Shown here: positions 15,862 through 24,535 of the stretch, in pieces | How the letters are laid out: every line of letters starts with the position of its first letter | How positions within the stretch are numbered: the first letter of the stretch is position 1 | Source: Bacteroidales bacterium | GTDB taxonomy: Bacteria; Bacteroidota; Bacteroidia; Bacteroidales; P3 | Direction of reading: 5' to 3' | Length of the DNA: 28,708 bases | Assembly: GCA_900771365.1 (NCBI GenBank) | Contig: CAAGNU010000164.1 | Location: forward strand, 1 to 28,708 | The notes under the pieces: model-generated | The model's input: the letters and a program-made list of their open reading frames with translations, nothing else | Told to the model about the DNA's origin: nothing | Database searches by the model: none | Position numbers and translations under genes: made by a program

Positions 15862-15878
15862 AGCAAACTCCGTGCCAA
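15862..15878 (-). promoter_or_regulatory. Sigma-54 (RpoN) type -24/-12 promoter for grpE-dnaJ
   Basis: The minus strand reads TTGGCACGGAGTTTGCT, an exact match to the RpoN consensus TTGGCACG-N4-TTGC(A/T), with the GG and GC doublets separated by the required 10 nt. The -12 C is at 15863, predicting +1 near 15851 and a 26-nt leader before the grpE ATG. It sits in the 74-bp gap after the OstA-like gene, so activator sites, if any, would fall inside that gene's 3' end. Sequence match is direct; activity is inference. Confidence 0.7.
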
Positions 15879-15899
15879 ACACTATAATCTGCCAAATTG

Positions 15900-17483
15900 T
15901 CACTCTTTGTTTTGTTCGTCTGACAATTCTGTCACCCCTGCCTTGGATGTCTTGAATACATCCAGGGGTTCTTTAGGCCTGTCAGCATCCAACCATTTGA
16001 AATTCTTCAACGTCTTTTTATCTGCCGTGAGTTGGTCGAGAGGATAGGTACTCATATCCGGCTTACCCATTGTCACCACTCTGTCGGGAGCTCTGTCCAC
16101 AAAATAGATTCGCATATCCGATCCCATGCCAACATTCACACCGACCAACATTGGATGGCCCGAAGCATCTTCGTCTGTGATATAGTAAACCATTTCTGCA
16201 TTGCCCAAAACATCAGAATAATAGGGTTCGCCCTCACGGAAATAAAGGATTGTATTGCGGCCTTTCAGCTGATTGAATTTTTCAGGGTCGACCTGTTCAA
16301 CACTGAAGCTATTGCTCTTCAAATAGCCAATGCGAGCACCTGCTGTATCATGCTTGACCTCTATGGTATCAGCAGTACACTGATAGCTTCCATACCAAAC
16401 CACAGGGATGTAAAACATCTGCAATAGCGAATCGGCCTTAGAATAAAAAGAGGAGTCGCACATGCCTTGGAAATCACCACGGTACATCTTTACGTGGCGA
16501 TAGGCTCGGAACGACTCAAAATGACGAGAGGAGTCGTTCTGCACAAAAATGCTGTCTGCGTGGAGGTAAAGCGTGTCTGCCTTAGCATCAGGGTCATCCT
16601 CATCATGATAGACAAAGCGGACCAAGGCACTATCTGTCACAAAAGAGGTATGCTTTTCTTGATCAGTCTCAGCATATCGGCTTGTGCTAATCACATCATT
16701 AATCGTATCTATCAGGACAACATTTCCGATAGCCTTGCCAAACTCGGTCTCTTCATAATAATGAAGCGTATCGCATGTGAGGTGCTTCTCGCCATTATGA
16801 ACCTCGGAGGCCTTCATCGAATGGGCATAGCGAAGATCTGTGTTGTATGTACCCATCTCACTATACATGGTAGTTGAATCCGTGTAAATATGTGTGGGGC
16901 TCCAAAATTCAGCGAGATGGGTAGTAGTGCAATATGTCAGAGTATCTGTTTCCAAGCGCATGTTGCTATCCTGAAGTACGACATCGAAATAGATATCGAA
17001 GATCTTTGTATCAGTATTATAATATCCCACCTTGCTGGTCATGGACTTGTCTTTATTCGTGGTCCAGCCCCAAGTATCATACGCAGCCAATGCCGCATAT
17101 CGATCATACTGGATATGGTCTGTTTTGAGGACAGTCTTACCATCTACCAGCCTAACCGTGTCATCCCAAATATCAAGGATTCGACTTTCGCCATCATAAT
17201 AGAGCTGGTCGCCATAGATAGTTGTGGTATCCGACACCTCAATCTTGATATGCCCAAAAGCCGTGAAATCATTCAGTACCGTGTTCAGCAAAGCAGAGTC
17301 GGCATGGAGCACCATGCCGTCATGCTCGGCACGGACACGCTGATATAGTATCCATACATCGGGGTCGAAAGGGTCGCGCGTGCCCATTCCTGCCTCGTAT
17401 GTTATCAGTTTTTGGCCACATACAGGCAAAGTCAGCAATAGTGCTAACAAGAAACAAACACGTTTAAAGATACTTATCATCAT
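15900..17483 (-). CDS. OstA/LptA-like LPS transport protein
   Basis: 527 residues from the chosen start. A signal peptide (about 1-24: ISIFKRVCFLLALLLTLPVCGQ) is followed by a long beta-rich protein with repeated short strands of the OstA/LptA jellyroll type: HDGMVLHADSALLN, GHIKIEVSDTTTIYGDQLYYDG, repeated 'T-D-(T/S)-L-x-Y' elements. Members of this group (OstA_2-like) form part of the periplasmic LPS bridge between inner and outer membrane. It is much longer than E. coli LptA. The open frame extends to 17528, but a complete promoter with its -7 box at 17506-17513 lies inside that extension, and the hydrophobic signal starts after ATG 17483/17480, so the shorter start is chosen. It lies between the T9SS genes and grpE; T9SS cargo is attached to A-type LPS in relatives, so a functional link is plausible but inferred. 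Confidence 0.8.
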   Translation of the reverse strand: MMISIFKRVCFLLALLLTLPVCGQKLITYEAGMGTRDPFDPDVWILYQRVRAEHDGMVLHADSALLNTVLNDFTAFGHIKIEVSDTTTIYGDQLYYDGESRILDIWDDTVRLVDGKTVLKTDHIQYDRYAALAAYDTWGWTTNKDKSMTSKVGYYNTDTKIFDIYFDVVLQDSNMRLETDTLTYCTTTHLAEFWSPTHIYTDSTTMYSEMGTYNTDLRYAHSMKASEVHNGEKHLTCDTLHYYEETEFGKAIGNVVLIDTINDVISTSRYAETDQEKHTSFVTDSALVRFVYHDEDDPDAKADTLYLHADSIFVQNDSSRHFESFRAYRHVKMYRGDFQGMCDSSFYSKADSLLQMFYIPVVWYGSYQCTADTIEVKHDTAGARIGYLKSNSFSVEQVDPEKFNQLKGRNTILYFREGEPYYSDVLGNAEMVYYITDEDASGHPMLVGVNVGMGSDMRIYFVDRAPDRVVTMGKPDMSTYPLDQLTADKKTLKNFKWLDADRPKEPLDVFKTSKAGVTELSDEQNKE

Positions 17484-17505
17484 ACCAACATTTTCTTTGA
17501 AAGTG

Positions 17506-17537
17506 CAAAGATACGAAAGTATTTTCACATAGACAAA
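17506..17537 (-). promoter_or_regulatory. Bacteroidetes promoter of the OstA-like gene
   Basis: Minus strand: TTTG (17537-17534), 20-bp spacer, TATCTTTG (17513-17506), an exact match to the -33/-7 pattern. The -7 box ends 22 nt before ATG 17483, which decides the start codon of the gene. Confidence 0.75.
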
Positions 17538-17593
17538 ACTATTCTCAAAAAGATATCACAATAAAATCCGATGCTCACTAAAAGTGACAAAAA

Positions 17594-17620
17594 AAGGACG
17601 GCTCATAACAAGCCGTCCTT
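17594..17620 (-). terminator. Intrinsic terminator of the porP-gldJ transcript
   Basis: AAGGACGGCT (17594-17603), 7-nt loop, AGCCGTCCTT (17611-17620): a perfect 10-bp stem. On the minus strand it is followed directly by T7-GTC. It lies 33 nt beyond the gldJ stop and separates this transcript from the OstA-like gene's promoter. Confidence 0.92.
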
Positions 17621-17652
17621 GGGGGTATTCACAAAAATCAATTTCTGAATGA

Positions 17653-19212
17653 TTAGTTGTTGATAGTACGGGAACCCATGCGGTCCATAGCGCAACGGAA
17701 TCCGATCCACTCGGTGCTACGATCCTGATCGTAGTAACGGCGGGTGCCGCACTGCATCCAGTAAGCACGATCCTTCCAGGAACCGCCCTTGACAACGCGG
17801 ACGCGGTTGTTCACCATAGAGGTGATATTGGCACGGTCAAGGCTATCGGCACGGTGATACATCTGGTTGGTCTGCTCTTCATCGGAACGAACATACTCGC
17901 TATCCTCAGCTTCTTCCTCATCGACTTCCTTCAGCCAGCCAGAAGCAGCAGTAGACTCCTTGGTCTCGAAATCATAGATGCTGGAATTCCAGTCACCATC
18001 GAGATAGTTAATATTATCAGCCTGACGATAGTTACGACGGTTCATATCATCGGGAACGTTCTCATAAATGAGGTTGCCAGTAGTCTCATCGATGGCGGCT
18101 TCCTCACCGTCTTCGCTCATAGCGACATACTTATAGACATTACCACGATAGGGGTTCTGATCGTCTGCTCCAATGGGGTTGACATCTTTACGATAGACAT
18201 CTCCGCACCATTCAGCAACGTTACCAGCCATGTGATACAGGCCGTAATCGTTGGGGAAGTACCACTTAACAGGAGCGGTGTACTCCCAGCCGTCGTTTAA
18301 GTTGCCAGCCACACCCATAGCGTCACCACGGGAACGTTTGAAGTTGGCAAGGAACTGACCATAATATTTCTTGTTAGCAGAACGGAGGCTCTGACCAGCC
18401 CAAGGATAGGTCTTATGCTCAACAACACGCTCATCGTAAGTGTTGCCGATGATACCCAAAGCTGCGAATTCCCATTCAGCCTCAGTCGGGAGACGATAGT
18501 TGGGCAGGAGGATACCATCAGAACGGCGGACGTTACGGTTCTCACCACCAGCTGCGGGGTCTAAATCAGGCACACCCTTGCCTTCGCCCTTGTAGAGGCC
18601 AGCAAGATAGACATCGGTCTGGAAAGCTTCGGAACCAGTGAGTTCGGACTGAGCGAGGTCGATGATACCAGCATCAACAAGAATCTTCTCATTAACACGG
18701 TCGGTACGCCATTTGCAGTACTTGGAAGCCTGCTCCCAAGTCACGCCGACAACAGGATAGTCGTTGAACATAGCGCACTGGAAATAGTTCTCGACAAAGT
18801 TCTCAACCCAAGAGAGACGGGAACGCCAAACGGTAGTATCGGGATAAATCTCTTTGACCAGCTCGGGATACTCCTCGCCGTATGCGCGGTTCATCCAATA
18901 AACAAATTCTCTGTAGGAAAAATTAGTCACCTCGGTCTCATCCATGTAGAAAGAGGAGACAGAGACAGTGTGAACGAGGTTGTTCCATGAGAAATGAGTT
19001 TCTTCAGAAACACGGCCCATCTGGAATGAGCCACCTTCGATGAATACCAAGCCAGGGCCAGTGACCTGTTCGGTAAAGGACGAACGATCAAAGCCACCCC
19101 ATTCGGTATCATTCAGATTCCAGCCAGTAGTGGCGGACTGCTCCTTGCTGCCACATGCTACGAGCAACAGCGCAGAGGCCATCATAAGGAACGAGAGTTT
19201 TAAAATCTTCAT
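17653..19212 (-). CDS. gldJ: GldJ-type FGE-fold lipoprotein (T9SS/gliding-associated)
   Basis: 519 residues. Lipoprotein signal MKILKLSFLMMASALLLVAC with Cys20, so the start at 19212 is preferred over the longer open frame. The body has the sulfatase-modifying-factor (FGE/EgtB) fold: TGPGLVFIEGGSFQMG, FYMDETEVTNFSYREFV, PVVGVTWEQASKYCKWR, YRLPTEAEWEFAA, YHMAGNVAEWCGDVYR, and the closing VKGGSWKDRAYW with WIGFRCAMDRMGS. These are the marks of GldJ/GldK-family lipoproteins needed for T9SS function. Features such as TGW near the mature start, TGPGLVFIEGG and the C-terminal MGS fit GldJ better than GldK/PorK as I know them, and GldJ lies near porU/porV in flavobacteria. PorK remains possible because porP precedes it; porL/M/N, which should follow porK, are absent, and a terminator ends the unit. 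Confidence 0.8.
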   Translation of the reverse strand: MKILKLSFLMMASALLLVACGSKEQSATTGWNLNDTEWGGFDRSSFTEQVTGPGLVFIEGGSFQMGRVSEETHFSWNNLVHTVSVSSFYMDETEVTNFSYREFVYWMNRAYGEEYPELVKEIYPDTTVWRSRLSWVENFVENYFQCAMFNDYPVVGVTWEQASKYCKWRTDRVNEKILVDAGIIDLAQSELTGSEAFQTDVYLAGLYKGEGKGVPDLDPAAGGENRNVRRSDGILLPNYRLPTEAEWEFAALGIIGNTYDERVVEHKTYPWAGQSLRSANKKYYGQFLANFKRSRGDAMGVAGNLNDGWEYTAPVKWYFPNDYGLYHMAGNVAEWCGDVYRKDVNPIGADDQNPYRGNVYKYVAMSEDGEEAAIDETTGNLIYENVPDDMNRRNYRQADNINYLDGDWNSSIYDFETKESTAASGWLKEVDEEEAEDSEYVRSDEEQTNQMYHRADSLDRANITSMVNNRVRVVKGGSWKDRAYWMQCGTRRYYDQDRSTEWIGFRCAMDRMGSRTINN

Positions 19213-19365
19213 AGTATACTGTGTTTTTATTTTTCTTATAACGATATTTTCGAAAAAAAGTTTCGTTTTAAAGTTTTTTAAGGTTTTTCGTGCTTGCCCG
19301 CCGAGAACAACATACATTATATAATATGTCGCAACTGCGGCCGTTTGTCTCACGCCCTGCCTTGA

Positions 19366-20373
19366 TTAGAAGGACGGGCAACGGATAGCCTTAATTTTAT
19401 GTTTCTGTTCGGGAGCGGGGAGAAGGATGCCCACGGTGATTTCATGAGCGCCAGCCACGCTGTAGCCAAGCTCAGACACAGTAGCATCATAGCTGTAGCC
19501 AATCTTGAAATAGTCCTGCTGAACACCGACCATGAAGATGAAGGCATCGGGGTTCTCAATACCATTACGATACCACACACCTACGAGGAAAGGCATCCAG
19601 TCGAGGTACAGACCATAGTTGAAATAGTGGAAACCGCCCTGATACTGATATATAAAGTTGGGGGATACCACAGGCTGGCCGAGACCAAGAGAGGACTGAC
19701 GACGACGTTCCTCGGAGAGGTTGATGAGACCGCCGGCATTAGCCGTGAACTTCATAGGCACGCGACTCTCGCTATAGAAGCCATCGCTGGGACGATTGAG
19801 ATGGTGAGCGGCAAAGCCGGCATACCATGCAGGACCGTAAACCATGAGGCCCGAAGCGAAATCGGGATAGAACTTATTGGTCACATCGGGAGCCACTGCG
19901 GAGGTCTGGTCGATAAATCCGCCGCTGGGATCAATCTGGTCCGGGAAGCGCATATTGTTGAAATCCCAATGCAGCACACCGTTCACCAGCGAAGCCTGCA
20001 GAGCCAGATTGATGAAGACATCATCAACGAGTTTGAAGCGGAACGAATACATAGCACCCACATACGTGGAGGAAAGGATGCCGTGGTCGCCCTGACGGTC
20101 AGAGAGGACGATAGCACCGATGCCGCCATGAAGGTCGGGGATGTACTGGTCGTACGAAGCGCTAACAGTAGAGAAAGCGCTAACCAAGCCGGGCCATTGG
20201 GCACGATAGCTTAACGAGATTCTGGGAGCGACTTTCGAGCCAGCGAAAGCGGGGTTGAGATACAGTGGATTTGCGTAGAACTGTGAGAAGCCTACGTCCT
20301 GTGCTTTGACACCTTGCATGCCCAGCATTGCGAGCAGCAGTAACAGCGTTATTTTATTGTACTTTTTCATCAT
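19366..20373 (-). CDS. porP: PorP/SprF family T9SS outer-membrane protein
   Basis: 335 residues. Signal peptide (1 to about 24, ending GVKAQ) followed by the family opening DVGFSQFYANPLYLNPAFAGS. The rest is rich in alternating strands, with HGGIGAIVLSDRQGDHG, DFASGLMVYGPAWYAGFAAHHLN and C-terminal GAHEITVGILLP, typical of this outer-membrane beta-barrel family. PorP/SprF proteins are needed for secretion or surface attachment of particular T9SS cargo, and porP normally precedes the ring lipoprotein gene, as it does here (gldJ 153 bp downstream). Several sprF copies can exist per genome, so this may be a specific SprF-type partner rather than the core PorP. Confidence 0.88.
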   Translation of the reverse strand: MMKKYNKITLLLLLAMLGMQGVKAQDVGFSQFYANPLYLNPAFAGSKVAPRISLSYRAQWPGLVSAFSTVSASYDQYIPDLHGGIGAIVLSDRQGDHGILSSTYVGAMYSFRFKLVDDVFINLALQASLVNGVLHWDFNNMRFPDQIDPSGGFIDQTSAVAPDVTNKFYPDFASGLMVYGPAWYAGFAAHHLNRPSDGFYSESRVPMKFTANAGGLINLSEERRRQSSLGLGQPVVSPNFIYQYQGGFHYFNYGLYLDWMPFLVGVWYRNGIENPDAFIFMVGVQQDYFKIGYSYDATVSELGYSVAGAHEITVGILLPAPEQKHKIKAIRCPSF

Positions 20374-21057
20374 CCAAATTTTAGTGTATAATTAGCCTAA
20401 AATTGATTGGCAATATTACGATTTTTTTATTGAATAAACACGTTTTGCACAAAAAAAAATTCTATTTTATTCATTATCAACGAAAATATTTTTCAACAGA
20501 CAGTCTCCAAGTGCTGTTTTTTTTCGTTTTTTTTGAGCGATTTTTCAAAAATTGACCCTTTTCTGTTACGTTTTTAGTTGATGTAAATGCACTATTTTTT
20601 GTCTCAAAAAAGAGCGTGCAAAAACGCTGTCCGCCCCCTCAAAAATCCATCTCGCAAGGATGGTTTTCCTCCTTCAAAAAGATGCGAACAGGGCTCCTTT
20701 TCCCCATAGTCGAAAACAAAATCCCCTATCCCCATGATTTGACCTTTTGAGTCGGGAATTGGCTCACCTGTCAAAAAAGGTCTCCCCTCCCCTTTTCTTC
20801 TCCACTATAGCTTCGCTTTACCTCCGCCTTGCCTTCGCTCCCACAAGACCTCCTAAGCGGACCATAGCCTGCGCTATATAGATGGAACATAAAACCTACA
20901 CCCTGGCCACAGTATATAAATGGGTGCGAAAATCCATGGCCGCAGACATCCCGCAAAAAGACAATTCTTTTTCAACAACTTATATTTTGTGTCAGAAAAA
21001 TGCGAAAAAATATAGGGGATAGCACAATAAAAAAGACATTTTCGAGTTATCTGAAGC
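20374..21057. other. 684-bp gene-free divergent region between porP and porU
   Basis: No supportable gene on either strand. The porP side (to about 20600) is very AT-rich with T and A runs; the middle (20630-20880) is richer in C and holds a short repeat like that at 156-199 (20811-20840). A small ATAGC-CTGC-GCTAT hairpin lies at about 20864-20877. Neither porP nor porU shows a clean TAnnTTTG element, though imperfect candidates exist (TAATATTG on the minus strand at 20418-20411). The region should contain both promoters and possibly long leaders. Confidence 0.55.
20811..20840. repeat. Second locus of the GC-rich 22-nt repeat
   Basis: The sequence here matches 169-198 apart from four or so positions: it reads CTTCGCTTT, then ACCTCCGCC, a variable triplet, then CCTTCGCTC. 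Unit 20820-20840 is 18/21 identical to unit 178-198. Two loci 20 kb apart, both intergenic, suggest a dispersed repeat family. Confidence 0.65.
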
Positions 21058-24000
21058 ATGCATAAGAACATCAATGTAAAATCCACAATACTGCTCCTCG
21101 CAATCTGCCTCATTCCCATCATGGAGGCATTTGCTCAGCAGCCCTATGCATCCAATTCGAGACTGGCGGACGGCACATGGTACAAGATCCCCATTTCTCA
21201 AACAGGCATCTATAAGCTGACAACCTCCGACCTTGCCGACCTCTCTGGCATCCCTTGCAGCAAGATAGCCCTCTACGGCTCAGACGGTATGATGCTGTAT
21301 ACCAGCAACTCCGCAGAGCATCCCGACGATATGGTTCCCGCAGCAATCGAGATTGTGGACCAGAACGGAAACGGCACATTCGACACCGAAGACTACCTCC
21401 TCTTCTACGCAGAAGGTGCAAATGTGTGGCGCTACGCATCCCAAAGTAACCGTTTCCAATATCATGTACACGCGTACGCGAACAATAATTATTACTACCT
21501 CAACTTGGAGAATGCTGAAGCCCTCGACCAAGGCCTCCGCCTCACCACGGCACAGCAGCTCGAAAGCAACAGCCCGGATATCACGGTAAACACCTTTGCC
21601 GCCGTGTACGGAGAGGAAAACATCAACACGGACAATTCAGGTCAGATTTGGTTCTCTGACAAATACACAAACAGCATCCAAAAAAGGAACTACACCATCA
21701 CTGTCCCCGGTCTGAATCTCAGCAACCCCGTCAAGGCTCGTTTCGGTTTGGCCACAGTCTCTACCAGTTCAAGCGATTTCAAGATGCAGGTCGGCTCTGA
21801 AACTCGCACATACACCTTCACATCAGGCTCCATGTACGAAACCTTCCTGGCCGAGTTCACCTCCCAATCCAACAATGAGGTTCGCATCACATGTTCCTAC
21901 ACACCCCGCGAGAACAACGCTAACGGCTATCTCGACTTTATCGAGCTGAATTGCGACATCCCCCTTGCCCGCACAGCGGGACAGAATTTCTTTCACAATA
22001 GCAAAAACATGACTGCCAACAGCATCAGCCGCTTTGTGGTTCAAGGAAACGGAACAGGGGTATCGGTATGGGACGTCACCTTGCCAAGCGCTCCCGTCAA
22101 GCAGGCCCTTCAAAACAACGGCAACAGTTTCTCCTTCATAGCGGCCACAAGCCAGGCACGCTCTTTCGTGGCCTTTACCCTGGCGGACGCTATCAGTCCA
22201 AGCGGCATCACAGCTATTGAAAATCAGAATATTCACGGTTCCGATGTGCCCGAATACGTCATCGTCTCTCATCCCGACTTCCTACCCCAAGCCCAACGCC
22301 TGGCACAGCTCCATCAGGAGCACGAAGGCCTTAAAACGATGATTGTCACGCCCGAAGAGGTCTATAACGAATTTTCTTCTGGCAAGCAGGACCCCGTGGC
22401 CATCCGCCAGATGATGCGATGCCTGCGAGCCAAATCAGACAACCCAGCCAATCCCCGCTACCTACTGCTCTTCGGCAAGGGCTCTTTCGACAACCGCGAC
22501 ATCCAGGGCAAGGGGCTTCGCACAGTTGTGACCTACGAGACTTCGAACACTTTCGACAACGATGCCTATCCAAGCGACGACATCTACGGCTACCTGGACG
22601 ATTTTGCAGCAGACGCCTTTTCGGGGAATATGTCTGTGAGCATCGGACGCCTTCCCGCCTCCACAGTTGAAGAAGCAACACATTTGGTCGACAAGATAGA
22701 CGGCTACATGAATCGTCGAGACCTCAGCCGAAGCGATATCCGAGGAGACTGGCGCAACTATGTCACCCTCCTGGCCGATGATGCAGACCCTTCATGCCCT
22801 TACGACACCAACTTCGCAAGCGATTCCGAAACAACGGCCAAGCTTATCAAGCGCATGTATCCGAACTTCAACATAGACCGCATCTACGCGGATGCCTACC
22901 CCCAGCAGTCTGGAGCCGACGGGTCGTACTATCCCGATGTGAACAACGCCCTCAACCAACGCATGGACTATGGCTGCCTATTGTTGAACTATATCGGACA
23001 CGGCTCAAGCGACTACATTGGAACCGAACGCTATATGCAGATTCCCGACATTGAGCGATATGCTAACACTGACCGCCTTCCATTCTTTGTCACAAGCACT
23101 TGTAGTTTCGGACGATACGATCTGAACGAAGGAAGGTGCGGCGCAGAAGCCTTCGTGTTGGCCAAAGCCGCGGGAATCGGCATCGTATCAGCCGCACGGC
23201 CCATTGTACATCTTCAGAATTTCAACACAAAGCTATGCCTATACTCGCTCAACCCCGAAAACAGCATCGGTGACGCACTCCGCCAAGCCAAAAATGAGGT
23301 GAACACGTCCCACTGTATCGCCCTTATGGGCGACCCTGCCCTTCACCTCTCTATCCCCAAAAACGAGGTCGTGGTGACAAAAATCAACGGACGCCCCGCC
23401 AATCCTGAGACGACGGACTCTGCCGAGGTGCTTTCTCGCGTTACCATCGAAGGCGAAATCCATGACGAGCAGGGCAACATCCTTAACGATTTCGATGGTT
23501 CGATATACCCCATCGTTTTTGACCGCGAGACCAAATGCCACACGCTGGCAAACGATAACGACAGCTCTGAGGTCTATTTCTCACAGCAGAAAAGCATTCT
23601 CTTCAAAGGGCATAGCACCGTCTCGGACGGCCGTTTCAGCTATTCCTTCATCATCCCGCGCGACGTGGCGTACCAATACGATTTCGCCAAGCTCTCCCAT
23701 TACGCCCGTAGCGAGAATGCGGACGCCTCCGGCCAGTACGGCAATATCATGTTCGGAGGTTTCAACGAAGACCTCGTCATTAATGAAATCCACCCAAATG
23801 TGACCCTATACATCAGCGACACCAACTTCCGAAATGGCAGTATAACCAACGAGACTCCCACAATTTACGCAATCCTTACCGACTCTGTGGGAATCAATGC
23901 TGCAGGGAGCGGACTCGGCCATGACATCACAGCCATTGTAGACGGCAATCCCTACAGTTCTGTGACCCTCAACGACTTTTTCGAGTCCGATATCGCAGAC

Positions 24001-24438
24001 AGCCGCAACGGCGAAGTACGCTATACGCTGGGCAAACTAGACGAAGGCGAACACACGGTGACGCTAAAATGCTGGAATATCTATAACTATTCGGGAAGCG
24101 CCACCATTCATTTCCGCGTGGCCAACGATCGCTCTATCGAAATCGGAAAGGTATCTGCCGCACCCAATCCCGCCCACGACCGTACCACCCTCCGCATCGA
24201 ACACAACCAACCTGGCAATCTCGCCTCAGCCCGCCTTGAAATTTACGACATGCGCGGAAGCCTTGTGCGTCAGTTCGATATCGAGCCTTCTGGCAGCACT
24301 TGCACAATAGCCATTCCATGGGATTTCACCGCTTCAAACGGCAGCAAGCTTCCCCGCGGCATCTATGTCGCCAAAGCAGTTCTCTCTAATAAAAGCGGCA
24401 ACCAACAGACCCAAATCACGAAAGTGGTACGCAACTAA
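21058..24438 (+). CDS. porU: Type IX secretion system sortase PorU
   Basis: 1126 residues. PorU is a gingipain-like (peptidase C25) cysteine enzyme at the cell surface that removes the C-terminal signal of T9SS cargo and attaches it to A-type LPS. Visible: signal peptide (1 to about 26, MEAFAQ), N-terminal beta-rich part opening SRLADGTWYKIPISQTGIYKL, C25 domain (about 396-760) beginning VPEYVIVSHPDFLPQA, catalytic H648 in LLNYIGHGSSD and C682 in TSTCSFGRYD, Ig-like region, and its own T9SS C-terminal domain (about 1032-1126: AAPNPAHDRT, EIYDMRGSLVRQF, LPRGIYVAKA, ending KVVRN). Length is normal. It is followed after 97 bp by porV, its partner in the attachment complex. Confidence 0.95.
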   Translation: MHKNINVKSTILLLAICLIPIMEAFAQQPYASNSRLADGTWYKIPISQTGIYKLTTSDLADLSGIPCSKIALYGSDGMMLYTSNSAEHPDDMVPAAIEIVDQNGNGTFDTEDYLLFYAEGANVWRYASQSNRFQYHVHAYANNNYYYLNLENAEALDQGLRLTTAQQLESNSPDITVNTFAAVYGEENINTDNSGQIWFSDKYTNSIQKRNYTITVPGLNLSNPVKARFGLATVSTSSSDFKMQVGSETRTYTFTSGSMYETFLAEFTSQSNNEVRITCSYTPRENNANGYLDFIELNCDIPLARTAGQNFFHNSKNMTANSISRFVVQGNGTGVSVWDVTLPSAPVKQALQNNGNSFSFIAATSQARSFVAFTLADAISPSGITAIENQNIHGSDVPEYVIVSHPDFLPQAQRLAQLHQEHEGLKTMIVTPEEVYNEFSSGKQDPVAIRQMMRCLRAKSDNPANPRYLLLFGKGSFDNRDIQGKGLRTVVTYETSNTFDNDAYPSDDIYGYLDDFAADAFSGNMSVSIGRLPASTVEEATHLVDKIDGYMNRRDLSRSDIRGDWRNYVTLLADDADPSCPYDTNFASDSETTAKLIKRMYPNFNIDRIYADAYPQQSGADGSYYPDVNNALNQRMDYGCLLLNYIGHGSSDYIGTERYMQIPDIERYANTDRLPFFVTSTCSFGRYDLNEGRCGAEAFVLAKAAGIGIVSAARPIVHLQNFNTKLCLYSLNPENSIGDALRQAKNEVNTSHCIALMGDPALHLSIPKNEVVVTKINGRPANPETTDSAEVLSRVTIEGEIHDEQGNILNDFDGSIYPIVFDRETKCHTLANDNDSSEVYFSQQKSILFKGHSTVSDGRFSYSFIIPRDVAYQYDFAKLSHYARSENADASGQYGNIMFGGFNEDLVINEIHPNVTLYISDTNFRNGSITNETPTIYAILTDSVGINAAGSGLGHDITAIVDGNPYSSVTLNDFFESDIADSRNGEVRYTLGKLDEGEHTVTLKCWNIYNYSGSATIHFRVANDRSIEIGKVSAAPNPAHDRTTLRIEHNQPGNLASARLEIYDMRGSLVRQFDIEPSGSTCTIAIPWDFTASNGSKLPRGIYVAKAVLSNKSGNQQTQITKVVRN

Positions 24439-24535
24439 CCCCGATCAGATTCATAAAAAAATAGAAATCCATACAATAAATATTTTATAGATACGTTATT
24501 TTAGAAAAAATAAAAAAACTCTACTGAGACAAGTA

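Noticed and set aside
20411..20418. TAATATTG on the minus strand as a -7 box for porP
   Set aside because: It has one mismatch to TAnnTTTG and no TTTG about 20 bp upstream, so it was not listed as a promoter.
20771..21201. Minus-strand open frames in the porP-porU spacer
   Set aside because: They are short, overlap one another and the porU start, and have no domain, signal peptide or upstream promoter.
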